From: Candidatus Mediterraneibacter excrementavium
GTDB lineage: Bacteria > Bacillota > Clostridia > Lachnospirales > Lachnospiraceae
DNA length: 47,005 bases
Assembly (NCBI GenBank): GCA_019120275.1
Contig: DWVL01000088.1
Span: 1 to 47,005 of the forward strand
Reading direction: 5' to 3'
Made by a program: the position numbers and the translations under genes. Shown here piece after piece: positions 26,382 through 35,857 of this stretch (its first letter is position 1; the number at the start of each line of letters is the position of its first letter). The notes below the pieces were generated by a model. The model did no database searches and was not told the origin of the DNA. It saw only the letters and a program-made list of their open reading frames with translations.

Positions 26382-26470
26382 ACTGTTTAATCACGATACG
26401 GACGGATAAACCGTCGTACTGACGACATCGCAAACGCTTACGCCATAAGCGCCAGTTACTCCCTTTTACC
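26368..26470 (-). promoter_or_regulatory. yybP-ykoY manganese riboswitch aptamer
   Basis: On the minus strand the leader starts GGTAAAAGGGAGTAACTGGC, with the conserved GGGAGTA box, then a GATGTCGTCAGTACGACGG segment and ends in GTGAGACTTTTATTG, whose CTTTT pairs with the initial AAAAG to form P1. These are the hallmarks of the yybP-ykoY class (Rfam RF00080), which binds Mn2+ and commonly precedes P-type ATPases or TerC-type exporters. It ends about 70 nt before the pump's ATG. Edges are approximate. Confidence 0.85.
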
Positions 26471-26477
26471 AAAGATA

Positions 26478-26506
26478 AATATAATCGAATCTCCGGTTTG
26501 TGTCAA
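26478..26506 (-). promoter_or_regulatory. consensus promoter driving the riboswitch and the two P-type ATPases
   Basis: Minus-strand TTGACA (26501-26506), 17-bp spacer, TATATT (26478-26483); predicted start about 26471, exactly where the aptamer begins. Confidence 0.85.
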
Positions 26507-26530
26507 CGGGTTTTACTGTAATTTCACAAT

Positions 26531-27871
<1,341 letters not shown>

Positions 27872-27891
27872 TTACCTCCTGAAAATAATAA

Positions 27892-27915
27892 TTGCGGGAA
27901 GAAAAGCCTGCCCGC
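27892..27915 (-). other. hairpin in the gdhA leader
   Basis: TGCGGG and CCCGCA arms around a 12-base loop, followed on the transcript by ATTATTATTTT just ahead of the GGAGG ribosome site. Six base pairs only; may act as a weak attenuator or simply stabilise the mRNA. The rest of 27866-28117 holds the gdhA promoter and otherwise nothing I recognise. Confidence 0.35.
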
Positions 27916-27942
27916 ATATCAGACATCTTTGTCTACTCGTCT

Positions 27943-27971
27943 ATTTTAAAAGCAAAATGAATTATTGTCAA
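27943..27971 (-). promoter_or_regulatory. promoter of gdhA
   Basis: Minus-strand TTGACA (27966-27971), 17-bp spacer, TAAAAT (27943-27948). A strong match, fitting a highly expressed central nitrogen enzyme. Confidence 0.8.
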
Positions 27972-28104
27972 TCAGAAATTTCAATATTTTGCAGTTTTAT
28001 CACTTTATTGTAATAAATTTGCAGGAAACAGGTTGTTCGAATTTCATTATTGTTATTTTCTTGACATTTTCTTTTATAAATATGCAGGTTAATCTGTCAG
28101 AGAC

Positions 28105-28143
28105 GAAAAATATAAAACAGGATGCCATCAAAATGACATCCTG
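28105..28143 (-). terminator. rho-independent terminator of rpsU
   Basis: Minus-strand CAGGATG (28143-28137) and CATCCTG (28124-28118) arms around TCATTTTGATGG, followed by TTTTATATTTTT. It begins 16 bp after the rpsU stop. Confidence 0.9.
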
Positions 28144-28158
28144 CCTAAAGTGCACATA

Positions 28159-28335
28159 TTAGTTATATTTACGTTTTCTAGCAGCTTCAGATTTTTTCTT
28201 ACGTCTTACGCTTGGCTTTTCATAGTGTTCTCTTTTGCGAATCTCCTGCTGAATGCCAGCTTTAGCGCAGCTTCTTTTAAATCTGCGTAAAGCGCTGTCT
28301 AACGTCTCGTTTTCTTTAACGATTACATTTGACAT
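28159..28335 (-). CDS. rpsU: 30S ribosomal protein S21
   Basis: A 58-aa basic protein, [20 protein letters not shown] followed by [20 protein letters not shown] and a Lys/Arg-rich tail ending RKRKYN, which is the full S21. S21 sits at the 30S platform near the anti-Shine-Dalgarno end of 16S rRNA and helps initiation. The ATG at 28333-28335 has AAGGTG nine bases upstream and a second GGAGG before it. It lies between alaS and gdhA with its own promoter and terminator. It is easily missed because of its length. Confidence 0.97.
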   Translation of the reverse strand: MSNVIVKENETLDSALRRFKRSCAKAGIQQEIRKREHYEKPSVRRKKKSEAARKRKYN

Positions 28336-28414
28336 AGTCTCACACCTTACCTCCCCTCCAGCCTGGTATTGTGCATAATACGACTGTTCGGGTATTTTTA
28401 TTGCACTAACAAAG

Positions 28415-28442
28415 ATTATATCATATTTTTTTCATGCGTCAA
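28415..28442 (-). promoter_or_regulatory. promoter of rpsU
   Basis: Minus-strand TTGACG (28437-28442), 16-bp A-rich spacer, TATAAT (28415-28420); leader of about 73 nt. It is 31 bp past the alaS stop. Confidence 0.8.
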
Positions 28443-28473
28443 CTGTTTTTCGGCTAAAAACCTGTATTTACCT

Positions 28474-31113
28474 CTATTTGATCTGAGATTCCAGCACTTC
28501 CGCCGCTTTTTCGAGCGCATCCGGGATGCCTGCCGGGTTCTTTCCGCCGGCCTGCGCCATGTTCGGGCGTCCGCCGCCGCCTCCGCCGACACATCCTGCG
28601 ATGCCTTTGATCAGGTTGCCTGCATGCGCGCCCTGCTTCATGGCTCCGTCTGTAGCCGTCACCATGAGGCTTACTTTACCGTCGTTTGCAGATGCAAGCA
28701 CAACTACGCCTTCGCCCAGTTTCGCCTTAAACTGATCGCCCAGATCGCGGAGGCCGTTCATGTCGATCCCGTCAAGCTGAGCCGACAGGAGCTTCACGCC
28801 TTTAATTTCTTTTACGTGATCCATTACATTTCCGGCTGCTTTCTGAGCCATTTTGCTCTTCAGGCTCTCCACTTCGCCGTGGAGGGATTTGTTCTCCGCC
28901 ATCATGTGTGTGATCTTGTCCGCCAGATTGTCCGGTGTTGTTTTCAGCAGATGAGACGCATTTTTCAGCGTTTCTTCGATCTGTGCATAATACTTCATCA
29001 GTCCGTCCGAAGTCAGGGCTTCGATACGGCGCACGCCTGCCGCCACGCCGCTCTCGGAGATGATCTTGAAGGCCATGATCTCAGAAGTATTCTTCACGTG
29101 TGTACCGCCGCAGAATTCGATGGAGAAATCGCTCATATTGACCACGCGTACGATATCGCCGTATTTCTCGCCGAACAGCGCCTGGGCGCCGGTCTTCTTC
29201 GCCTCTTCGATCGGCATGTTTTTCACAATGACATCGAGTCCTTTTGAAATCTGCTCGTTTACAATATCTTCAACCTTCTGAAGCTCTTCCGGCGTCATCG
29301 CCGAGAAATGGGTAAAGTCGAATCTCAGCCTGTCTTCATTCACACTGGATCCCGCCTGCTCTACATGAGTTCCCAGCACGGTGCGCAGCGCCTTCTGAAG
29401 AAGGTGGGTCGCACTGTGGTTTCTTGCAGACAGCGCACGCTTCTTCGCATCGACCTCAAGGGTCACTTTATCTCCGTCTTTGATCATGCCTTTTGTCATC
29501 ACGCCGATGTGGCCGATCTTGCCGCCGAGGAGTTTTACGGTATCTTCTACTTTGAATTCACCTTCCGCCGTGCGGATATATCCGGTGTCGGCTTCCTGGC
29601 CGCCGCTTGTGGCATAGAACGGCGTCTCATGAACGAAGATTGTTCCCTTCTGTCCTTCAGACAGCGCGTCCACGATCTCATCTTCCGTGGTGAGCACGGT
29701 TACGTCCGACTCATAGGTCAGGTTGTCATAACCGACGAAGGTGCTTGTGACGGACGGATCGATGGATTCATATACAGTAACGTCCGCGCCCATGTAGTTT
29801 GTCACTTCGCGGGCGTCGCGGGCTTTCTTTCTCTGTACTTCCATGCATGCCTGGAAGCCTTCTTCATCCACACCCAGTTCCTTCTCTTCCAGGATCTCTT
29901 TTGTCAGATCCAGCGGGAATCCATAGGTGTCATACAGGCGGAACGCGTCCTCTCCGTTCAGCGTCTTTTCACCCTTTTCCTCCATATCCGCGATCATATC
30001 CGCCAGGATGCCAAGTCCCTGGTCGATGGTTTTATTGAACTGCTCTTCCTCTTTGGCGATGACCTTGAGGATGAACTCACGCTTCTCTTCCAGTTCCGGA
30101 TATCCGTCTTTGGAGCCTTCGATCACATTTTCAGCCAGCTCCGGCAGGAATCCTTTGTGGATGCCCAGTAGTCTTCCGTGGCGGCATGCTCTTCTTAAAA
30201 GACGGCGGAGCACATAGCCGCGTCCCTCGTTGGAAGGCATGATGCCGTCGGAGATCATAAAGGTCACGGAGCGGATATGGTCCGTGATCACGCGGATCGA
30301 TACATCGTCCTTATACTCTTTTCCGTATTCTTTGCCGGCGAGACGGCACACATGGTCGCGGAGCGCCTTGATCGTGTCCACATCGAAGATGGAGTCCACA
30401 TCCTGGACCACACTTGCCAGACGCTCAAGACCCATTCCGGTATCGATGTTCTTCTGCTCCAGCTCGGAGTAACGTCCTTCCCCGTCATTGTCAAACTGGG
30501 TGAATACATCGTTCCAGATCTCCATGTAGCGGTCGCAGTCGCAGCCGACCGTACAGTCCGGTTTGCCGCAGCCGTACTTCTCGCCGCGGTCATAGTATAC
30601 TTCGGAGCAGGGGCCGCAGGGACCGGAACCGTGCTCCCAGAAGTTGTCTTCCTTGCCGAATTTGAAAATGCGCTCCGCCGGGATGCCGATCTCTTTGTTC
30701 CAGATCTCGAACGCCTCGTCGTCGTCCACATAGACGGACGGATACAGACGGTCCGGATCAAGGCCTACCACCTCGGTCAGGAACTCCCATGTCCAGTGGA
30801 TCGCCTCGGTCTTAAAATAATCGCCGAAGGAGAAGTTTCCGAGCATCTCGAAGAATGTGCCGTGACGCGCGGTCTTTCCGACATTCTCGATATCTCCCGT
30901 ACGGATACATTTCTGACAGGTCGTGACACGCTTCCTCGGCGGGATCTCCTGTCCTGTAAAATATGGTTTTAAAGGCGCCATTCCCGAATTGATGAGCAGC
31001 AGGCTCTTATCGTTGTGCGGCACCAGTGAAAAGCTCTTCAGTGCAAGATGGTCTTTGCTCTCAAAGAACTCCAGAAACATTTTTCTCAGCTGGTTTACTC
31101 CATATGGCTGCAT
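28474..31113 (-). CDS. alaS: alanyl-tRNA synthetase
   Basis: Charges tRNA-Ala; 879 aa, the normal full length. Class II catalytic core (1-about 240: LFLEFFESKDHLALKSFSLVP, GTFFEMLGNFSFGDYFK), tRNA-recognition domain, editing domain with the zinc set NHSATHLLQKALR and CGGTHVKNTSEI, then a coiled linker and the DHHA1/C-Ala domain with the glycine-rich GGGGGGRPNMAQAGGK end. ATG 31113 follows GAGGAGGATTATTAAC. There is a promoter about 40 bp upstream and no T-box leader, unlike many clostridial aminoacyl-tRNA synthetase genes. Confidence 0.98.
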   Translation of the reverse strand: MQPYGVNQLRKMFLEFFESKDHLALKSFSLVPHNDKSLLLINSGMAPLKPYFTGQEIPPRKRVTTCQKCIRTGDIENVGKTARHGTFFEMLGNFSFGDYFKTEAIHWTWEFLTEVVGLDPDRLYPSVYVDDDEAFEIWNKEIGIPAERIFKFGKEDNFWEHGSGPCGPCSEVYYDRGEKYGCGKPDCTVGCDCDRYMEIWNDVFTQFDNDGEGRYSELEQKNIDTGMGLERLASVVQDVDSIFDVDTIKALRDHVCRLAGKEYGKEYKDDVSIRVITDHIRSVTFMISDGIMPSNEGRGYVLRRLLRRACRHGRLLGIHKGFLPELAENVIEGSKDGYPELEEKREFILKVIAKEEEQFNKTIDQGLGILADMIADMEEKGEKTLNGEDAFRLYDTYGFPLDLTKEILEEKELGVDEEGFQACMEVQRKKARDAREVTNYMGADVTVYESIDPSVTSTFVGYDNLTYESDVTVLTTEDEIVDALSEGQKGTIFVHETPFYATSGGQEADTGYIRTAEGEFKVEDTVKLLGGKIGHIGVMTKGMIKDGDKVTLEVDAKKRALSARNHSATHLLQKALRTVLGTHVEQAGSSVNEDRLRFDFTHFSAMTPEELQKVEDIVNEQISKGLDVIVKNMPIEEAKKTGAQALFGEKYGDIVRVVNMSDFSIEFCGGTHVKNTSEIMAFKIISESGVAAGVRRIEALTSDGLMKYYAQIEETLKNASHLLKTTPDNLADKITHMMAENKSLHGEVESLKSKMAQKAAGNVMDHVKEIKGVKLLSAQLDGIDMNGLRDLGDQFKAKLGEGVVVLASANDGKVSLMVTATDGAMKQGAHAGNLIKGIAGCVGGGGGGRPNMAQAGGKNPAGIPDALEKAAEVLESQIK

Positions 31114-31153
31114 GTTAATAATCCTCCTCTTTCGCTCAAAAAGCCTGTTTTAT

Positions 31154-31182
31154 AATATATCACAGCCCCGTACATTTGTAAA
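31154..31182 (-). promoter_or_regulatory. predicted promoter of alaS
   Basis: Minus-strand TTTACA (31177-31182), 17-bp spacer, TATATT (31154-31159). The short distance to the ATG leaves no room for a T-box. Confidence 0.65.
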
Positions 31183-31207
31183 GCGGACGCCCGGAAAGCG
31201 CCCGCTT
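31181..31207 (-). terminator. GC-rich hairpin after the hydrogenase gene, possible terminator
   Basis: AAGCGGGCGC and GCGTCCGCTT arms (with mismatched middle) around TTTCCGG, about 30 bp after the hydrogenase stop. The downstream run is TACAAATG rather than a T-tract, so it may be weak; it overlaps the alaS -35. Confidence 0.45.
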
Positions 31208-31237
31208 CAATGTATGTTTCTTATTCAGATGCGGATT

Positions 31238-32689
31238 TTATTCTCTGTGCATGGAGAATGAATCCTCGTCGTAGTTGCTCAGGTTCTTGTAGATGCCTCT
31301 GTCATCCGCCTCTTTGATCAATGCGTCTCTTGATTTCTTCGCCAGGTTCTGATCCTTAAAGGAGCTCGGTCCGCCGACACATCCGCCATCGCACGCCATA
31401 CCCTCGATGAAATCTTCCGGAAGCCGTCCGACTTTCATGAGCAGAAGCGCTTTCTTGCACTCTGCCGCACCGTTTGCCTTATATACCTTCACATCCACAT
31501 CATTTCCGGATTCTTTCAGGCTCTGCTGAACAGCCGCCGCGACACCTCCGGAATTGCCGAACCGCTTGCCAAATACAGATGCTTCCTGATAGGTGTTCTC
31601 CACCGGCTCAAGCACAACACCCTTGGCGCGCATCATGGCGCGGATCTCGCTGTAAGTCATGGCGTAATCTGCGTTGCCTTCGATCTTCTGGTCCACGACC
31701 TCGGATTTCTTTGCAAGGCAGGGTCCGATGAATACGGTAACTGCTTCCGGATCTTTCGCCTTGATCATACGGGAAACCCCGCACATCGGGGAAACGGTCG
31801 TGGAAATGCGATCACTCAGTTCCGGATAGTGCTTGCGCACCATATTTACGAATCCCGGACAGCAGGATGTAACTTTCTTCTCTCCCTTTTCATATGCTTC
31901 GCGCCACTCTTCCGCCTCGTATTTGGCTGTCAGGTCGCCGCCAAGTCCGACTTCTACAAATTCTGTAAAGCCCAGTTCTTTCATGGCTTTTCTCCAGCTG
32001 GCCATGGTGATGTCCGGTCCGAACTGTCCCTCTGTAGCCGGAGCCAGCATCGCATATACGTGTTTCCCTGCGTTGATCGCATTGATCACATCCACGATCC
32101 AGGTTTTGGAGCCGATTGCTCCGAACGGGCAGCTGTGGATACATTTGCCGCAGCGGATACATTTCTCTTCATCTATTACGGAAATGCCGTACTCATCATA
32201 TGAGATAGCGTCTACCGGGCAGCTGAACTTACATGGTCTCTGAAGATGCGCGATGGCATTGTACGGGCAGGCCTCCGCACACTTGCCGCACTCCTTACAT
32301 TTTGACGGATCGATGTGTGAACGGTGGCGTCCGGCCTCAATCGCCCCAAAATGACAGGCGTTAATGCAGGCCTTGCCCAGACAGTTCTGGCAGTTTTCTG
32401 TCACGGTGTAGCTGGAGATCGGGCAGTCCTCACACGCCGAACTGATGACCTGGATAATATTGCCGTCGTCCGTTGTTCCCGGTGCCTTGCCTTCCGCCAG
32501 GCGGACACGCTGCCGGATGATCTCTCTCTCTTTGTAGATACAGCAGCGGAACTGCGGAGTCGGTCCGGGGATCAGCTTGAATGCGATCTCATCCTTGCGC
32601 TCTTCCAGTTCGCCTGCAAAAGCCAGTCTTGCCACTTCTTCCAGGACTGCATGTTTGATCTTGATTACATTTGCGTCTGCGTACCTCAA
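31238..32689 (-). CDS. monomeric [FeFe] hydrogenase, group B-like
   Basis: Cytosolic H2-evolving or H2-sensing/uptake enzyme using ferredoxin. The 483 aa carry several 4Fe-4S binding runs (C86-x2-C89, C100/C103/C108/C112, then two ferredoxin repeats at 131-141 and 177-187) and the H-cluster domain with L1 TSCCPGF 274-280, L2 IGPCLAKK 321-328 and L3 MACDGGC 431-437. The L1 Phe in place of Trp and IGPC in place of MPC place it with the group B (Clostridium pasteurianum CpIII-like) enzymes rather than the classic group A. The start codon is TTG at 32687-32689, nine bases after GGAGG; an ATG nearby is out of frame. It follows metH by 112 bp, without a clear promoter. Confidence 0.92.
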   Translation of the reverse strand: MRYADANVIKIKHAVLEEVARLAFAGELEERKDEIAFKLIPGPTPQFRCCIYKEREIIRQRVRLAEGKAPGTTDDGNIIQVISSACEDCPISSYTVTENCQNCLGKACINACHFGAIEAGRHRSHIDPSKCKECGKCAEACPYNAIAHLQRPCKFSCPVDAISYDEYGISVIDEEKCIRCGKCIHSCPFGAIGSKTWIVDVINAINAGKHVYAMLAPATEGQFGPDITMASWRKAMKELGFTEFVEVGLGGDLTAKYEAEEWREAYEKGEKKVTSCCPGFVNMVRKHYPELSDRISTTVSPMCGVSRMIKAKDPEAVTVFIGPCLAKKSEVVDQKIEGNADYAMTYSEIRAMMRAKGVVLEPVENTYQEASVFGKRFGNSGGVAAAVQQSLKESGNDVDVKVYKANGAAECKKALLLMKVGRLPEDFIEGMACDGGCVGGPSSFKDQNLAKKSRDALIKEADDRGIYKNLSNYDEDSFSMHRE

Positions 32690-32801
32690 ATCTCATTTCC
32701 TCCATAAACCTTAATTCTCATTACTGATGTATAACTTATGTCATGAATAATATAACATGAACCTGCTGATTTTCCCAGAGAGGAATCGGATGATTCCTGT
32801 A

Positions 32802-35195
32802 TTAATTTCCGAACAATTTCTGTGCAAAACGAACGGACTGCATCGCGTCTTTCCCATAGAAGTCCGCGCCGATCATATCCGCGTAATCCTGATTGAGAAC
32901 GGCTCCTCCGACCATCACCCTGCATTCGGGCGCCTTCTCGCGCAGCTGACGGATCGTTTCTTCCATACTCACCACTGTCGTTGTCATCAGTGCACTTAAA
33001 CCTACCAGCCGGATATCCTCTTCAACGACTTTTTTTACAATCTCTTCCGGCGGCACGTCTTTTCCCATGTCTACCACATTAAAGCTGTAATTTTCAAGCA
33101 GGACTTTAACGATATTTTTCCCGATATCGTGGATATCGCCTTTCACCGTGGCAAGGAGGACTGTTCCGGCCTTTTCACGTACTTCCCCACTCTTCTCCAT
33201 CTGCTCTTTCAGTACGGCAAAAGCTGCCTTGGCCGCTTCTGCGCTCATAAGGAGCTGAGGCAGGAACAGTGTTCCCTTTTCAAACCCGGCGCCCACATTA
33301 TTCAGGGCAGGAATAAGCATCTCATTGATGATATCCAGCGGATCCATTTCACACAACGCCGCCTTTGTGCATACCGTGGCGTCCTCTTTCAGTCCTTTCT
33401 CGATACACTCCTGTAGCGCCGGTGCACCGGTGAGTGCTGCCGGTGAAGGTGCAGTGCTTCCCTTCTGCTCCGCACCGTATCTGGCAATATATCTGCCGCA
33501 GTTCTCATCCAGACCGGCAAGCGCATGATACGCGTACCATGCACGCATCATATCTTCTGAGCACGGATTAATGATCCCGGCACTCAGACCGTTCATCATC
33601 GCCATCGTATAGAAGGCCGCGTTAATGACCGGGCGTGAAGGAAGACCGAAAGAAATATTGGACACTCCAAGCACAGTGCAGACTCCGACCTCATCCCGAA
33701 GACGGCGGAGCGCTTCCAGCGTTGTAGTCGCCCCGTCCGGTTCTGAACTGATCGTCATTGCCAGCGCATCGATCACGATATCCTTTTTCCTGATCCCGTA
33801 CTTTTCCGCTTCGCAGATAATCTTTTCAGCGATCCGTATCCTGCCGTCCGCATCTGCCGGGATCCCGTTTTCATCCAGAGTCAGGCCGATCACCGTTCCG
33901 CCGTATTTCCGGATCAGCGGAAATACCTGATCCATAGACTCCTGTTTTCCGCTTACAGAATTCACCATCGGTTTTCCGTTGTAAATGCGAAGAGCTGCTT
34001 CCATAGCATCAGGGTCTACCGTATCGATCTGCAGGGGCAGGTTAACCACGCTCTGCAGCGCCTGCACCGCATCGCGCATCATCGCAGCTTCATCAATATC
34101 CGGAAGTCCGGTATTCACGTCCAGGATCTGCGCCCCACAGTCCTGCTGAGTGATGCCCTCACGCATGATATAGTCCAGGTCATGTTCTTTCAGAGCCTGT
34201 TTGAAACGTTTTTTTCCGGTCGGATTGATGCGTTCACCAATGATCTTTGACCCTTTGCCCAGAAAGACCGCACTGCCGTATGAGGATACCACGGTAAAAT
34301 GTTTTTCTGTGACCGGACGCACGGACATTTCCCCGCACCTGCCGCGCATCGCGCGGATGTGATCCGGGGTCGTACCGCAGCAGCCTCCGATCATACTAGC
34401 TCCGGTTTCGACTGTCTTCGCCATATATCCCGCGAATTCTTCCGGGGATACATCGTAGCAGGTTTTCCCGTCACGCTGGACCGGAAGCCCGGCATTCGGT
34501 TTAATGATCACCGGAAGCGAGCTGTATTTCATGTATTCTTCCAGGACCGGCATCATCTGTTCCGGTCCCATACCGCAGTTGATCCCCAGCGCATCGACCC
34601 TCAGTCCTTCAAGCAGGGCAATCACAGACGGAATATCCGCCCCAGTGAGAAGTTTGTGCCGTTCGTCATAGATCACGGTTGCAAAAACAGGCAGGGATGT
34701 GTTTTCCTTTGCGGCCAGCACTGCGGCTTTCAGCTCATATGTATCGCTCATCGTTTCAATATGTATCAGGTCCGCACCGGCCTTTTCGCCGCATACCATC
34801 ACTTCTTTAAACGCTTCGTAGGCATCCTCAAACTCCAGGTCGCCCATTGGCTTCAGGAGTTTTCCGGTCGGTCCGACATCCAGCGCCGCATACACCGGAC
34901 GCGGCACGGCAGCAGTCTGTGCAGCTTCCTTCACATGACTCACAGCTGCCCTGACAATATCCGGAAGATCATAATCACTGTTATGAAATTTCAGCGCATT
35001 GGCGCCAAACGTATTCGTCAGGACAATATCGCTTCCCGCTTCAATATACGCCCGGTGGATCTCTGTAATGATCTCCGGATGCGTGATATTCCAGGTTTCC
35101 GGCAGTTCCCCCGGAGCCAGTCCTTTTTCCTGAAGGAGTGTCCCCATTCCCCCGTCGAAAAAAAGAAGTTCTTTTCCCAGTCGTTTTCTAATCAT
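32802..35195 (-). CDS. metH: cobalamin-dependent methionine synthase without reactivation domain
   Basis: Transfers the methyl group of 5-methyl-THF to homocysteine through methylcobalamin. The 797 aa contain the homocysteine-binding barrel (zinc ligands C207, C272, C273: INCG, GGCCG), the pterin-binding barrel (IIGERINPTGKKRFKQAL at its start), the B12 cap and the B12-binding domain with D687-I-H689-D-I-G692, H689 being the cobalt ligand. The chain ends with the B12 domain, about 100 residues after that motif, so the SAM-dependent reactivation domain of E. coli MetH is absent and is encoded by the next gene upstream. AAAGGATG precedes ATG 35195. The order metF-activator-metH makes a one-carbon/methionine operon. 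Confidence 0.95.
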   Translation of the reverse strand: MIRKRLGKELLFFDGGMGTLLQEKGLAPGELPETWNITHPEIITEIHRAYIEAGSDIVLTNTFGANALKFHNSDYDLPDIVRAAVSHVKEAAQTAAVPRPVYAALDVGPTGKLLKPMGDLEFEDAYEAFKEVMVCGEKAGADLIHIETMSDTYELKAAVLAAKENTSLPVFATVIYDERHKLLTGADIPSVIALLEGLRVDALGINCGMGPEQMMPVLEEYMKYSSLPVIIKPNAGLPVQRDGKTCYDVSPEEFAGYMAKTVETGASMIGGCCGTTPDHIRAMRGRCGEMSVRPVTEKHFTVVSSYGSAVFLGKGSKIIGERINPTGKKRFKQALKEHDLDYIMREGITQQDCGAQILDVNTGLPDIDEAAMMRDAVQALQSVVNLPLQIDTVDPDAMEAALRIYNGKPMVNSVSGKQESMDQVFPLIRKYGGTVIGLTLDENGIPADADGRIRIAEKIICEAEKYGIRKKDIVIDALAMTISSEPDGATTTLEALRRLRDEVGVCTVLGVSNISFGLPSRPVINAAFYTMAMMNGLSAGIINPCSEDMMRAWYAYHALAGLDENCGRYIARYGAEQKGSTAPSPAALTGAPALQECIEKGLKEDATVCTKAALCEMDPLDIINEMLIPALNNVGAGFEKGTLFLPQLLMSAEAAKAAFAVLKEQMEKSGEVREKAGTVLLATVKGDIHDIGKNIVKVLLENYSFNVVDMGKDVPPEEIVKKVVEEDIRLVGLSALMTTTVVSMEETIRQLREKAPECRVMVGGAVLNQDYADMIGADFYGKDAMQSVRFAQKLFGN

Positions 35196-35206
35196 AAGTC
35201 ATCCTT

Positions 35207-35848
35207 TCAGCCCCGGTACGGGCAGTCTGTATTTTCGCACCCCGCGCAACCCGCAGGCGTGCATTTCGTCCGGTCCGGTCCCGCCCCGATCACTGCGGTC
35301 ACCGATTTGGACGGCGTCATCATATATCCGTCTGTCATAGCCAGTCCGATCTGTTTTGCACAGTCCAGCATCCGCATGATCGGTTCCTGATAATGTATAT
35401 CAAAATCGCCATACCCCGGACTGAACCTCGGACGAAGGAATCTTCCCTCCCGTTCCATCTCCTCAGCGATTACACGCTGCCGCGCATCACAATATTCCTC
35501 CAGATATGCCGCCGCACATGCCTGAAGGACAACCGCACGGCTCATATCTGTCAGCGATGCTCTGCGGATCAGATGATCCGTCTCCGCCCCCAGCGTTGCG
35601 CCGAAAAGGACAGCCTTGTCGCATCCCTGCAGATTTCTAGCAAGACTGTGGCTGATAATTGTTAAATTTCCGATCTCAATGCCTTCTTCCGAATTCTGTC
35701 CAATATCAAAAATGCGGCAGATGGATTTCGGATCCGCTGTTTCCTCCAGCTGGAGAAAAGCTTCGCTTATCATTCCGCGGGTCCTCTCATCTGCCGTTTC
35801 TTTTCCATATCCCAGATATCGGACGGCTTCTTTTATCCGTCTCTCCAT
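35207..35848 (-). CDS. methionine synthase reactivation-domain protein, separate chain, with Cys cluster
   Basis: A 213-aa protein like the free-standing MetH activation proteins (for example Thermotoga TM0269), which restore inactive cob(II)alamin. Family blocks: YLGYGKETADERT, ATLGAETDHLIRR, QACAAAYLEEYCD and RFSPGYGDFDIHYQEPI, followed by MTPSKSVTAVIG. The extreme C-terminus holds C196-x4-C201-x2-C204-x4-C209, not part of the E. coli domain and suggestive of an Fe-S or zinc site. It ends 11 bp before metH and begins 9 bp after metF. The ATG at 35848 has only a modest SD (AGGATATCAGT). Confidence 0.88.
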   Translation of the reverse strand: MERRIKEAVRYLGYGKETADERTRGMISEAFLQLEETADPKSICRIFDIGQNSEEGIEIGNLTIISHSLARNLQGCDKAVLFGATLGAETDHLIRRASLTDMSRAVVLQACAAAYLEEYCDARQRVIAEEMEREGRFLRPRFSPGYGDFDIHYQEPIMRMLDCAKQIGLAMTDGYMMTPSKSVTAVIGAGPDRTKCTPAGCAGCENTDCPYRG

Positions 35849-35857
35849 ACTGATATC

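Noticed and set aside
31114-31180. T-box leader for alaS
   Set aside because: The promoter lies too close to the start codon; no room or motif for a T-box.
32781-32798. Hairpin AGGAATC-N4-GATTCCT directly after the metH stop
   Set aside because: Perfect 7-bp stem but no T-run follows on the minus strand, so a terminator cannot be supported; read-through to the hydrogenase gene remains possible.
34299-35390. A 363-codon plus-strand open frame opposite metH and its activator
   Set aside because: Shadow of codon structure in conserved genes; no start signals.
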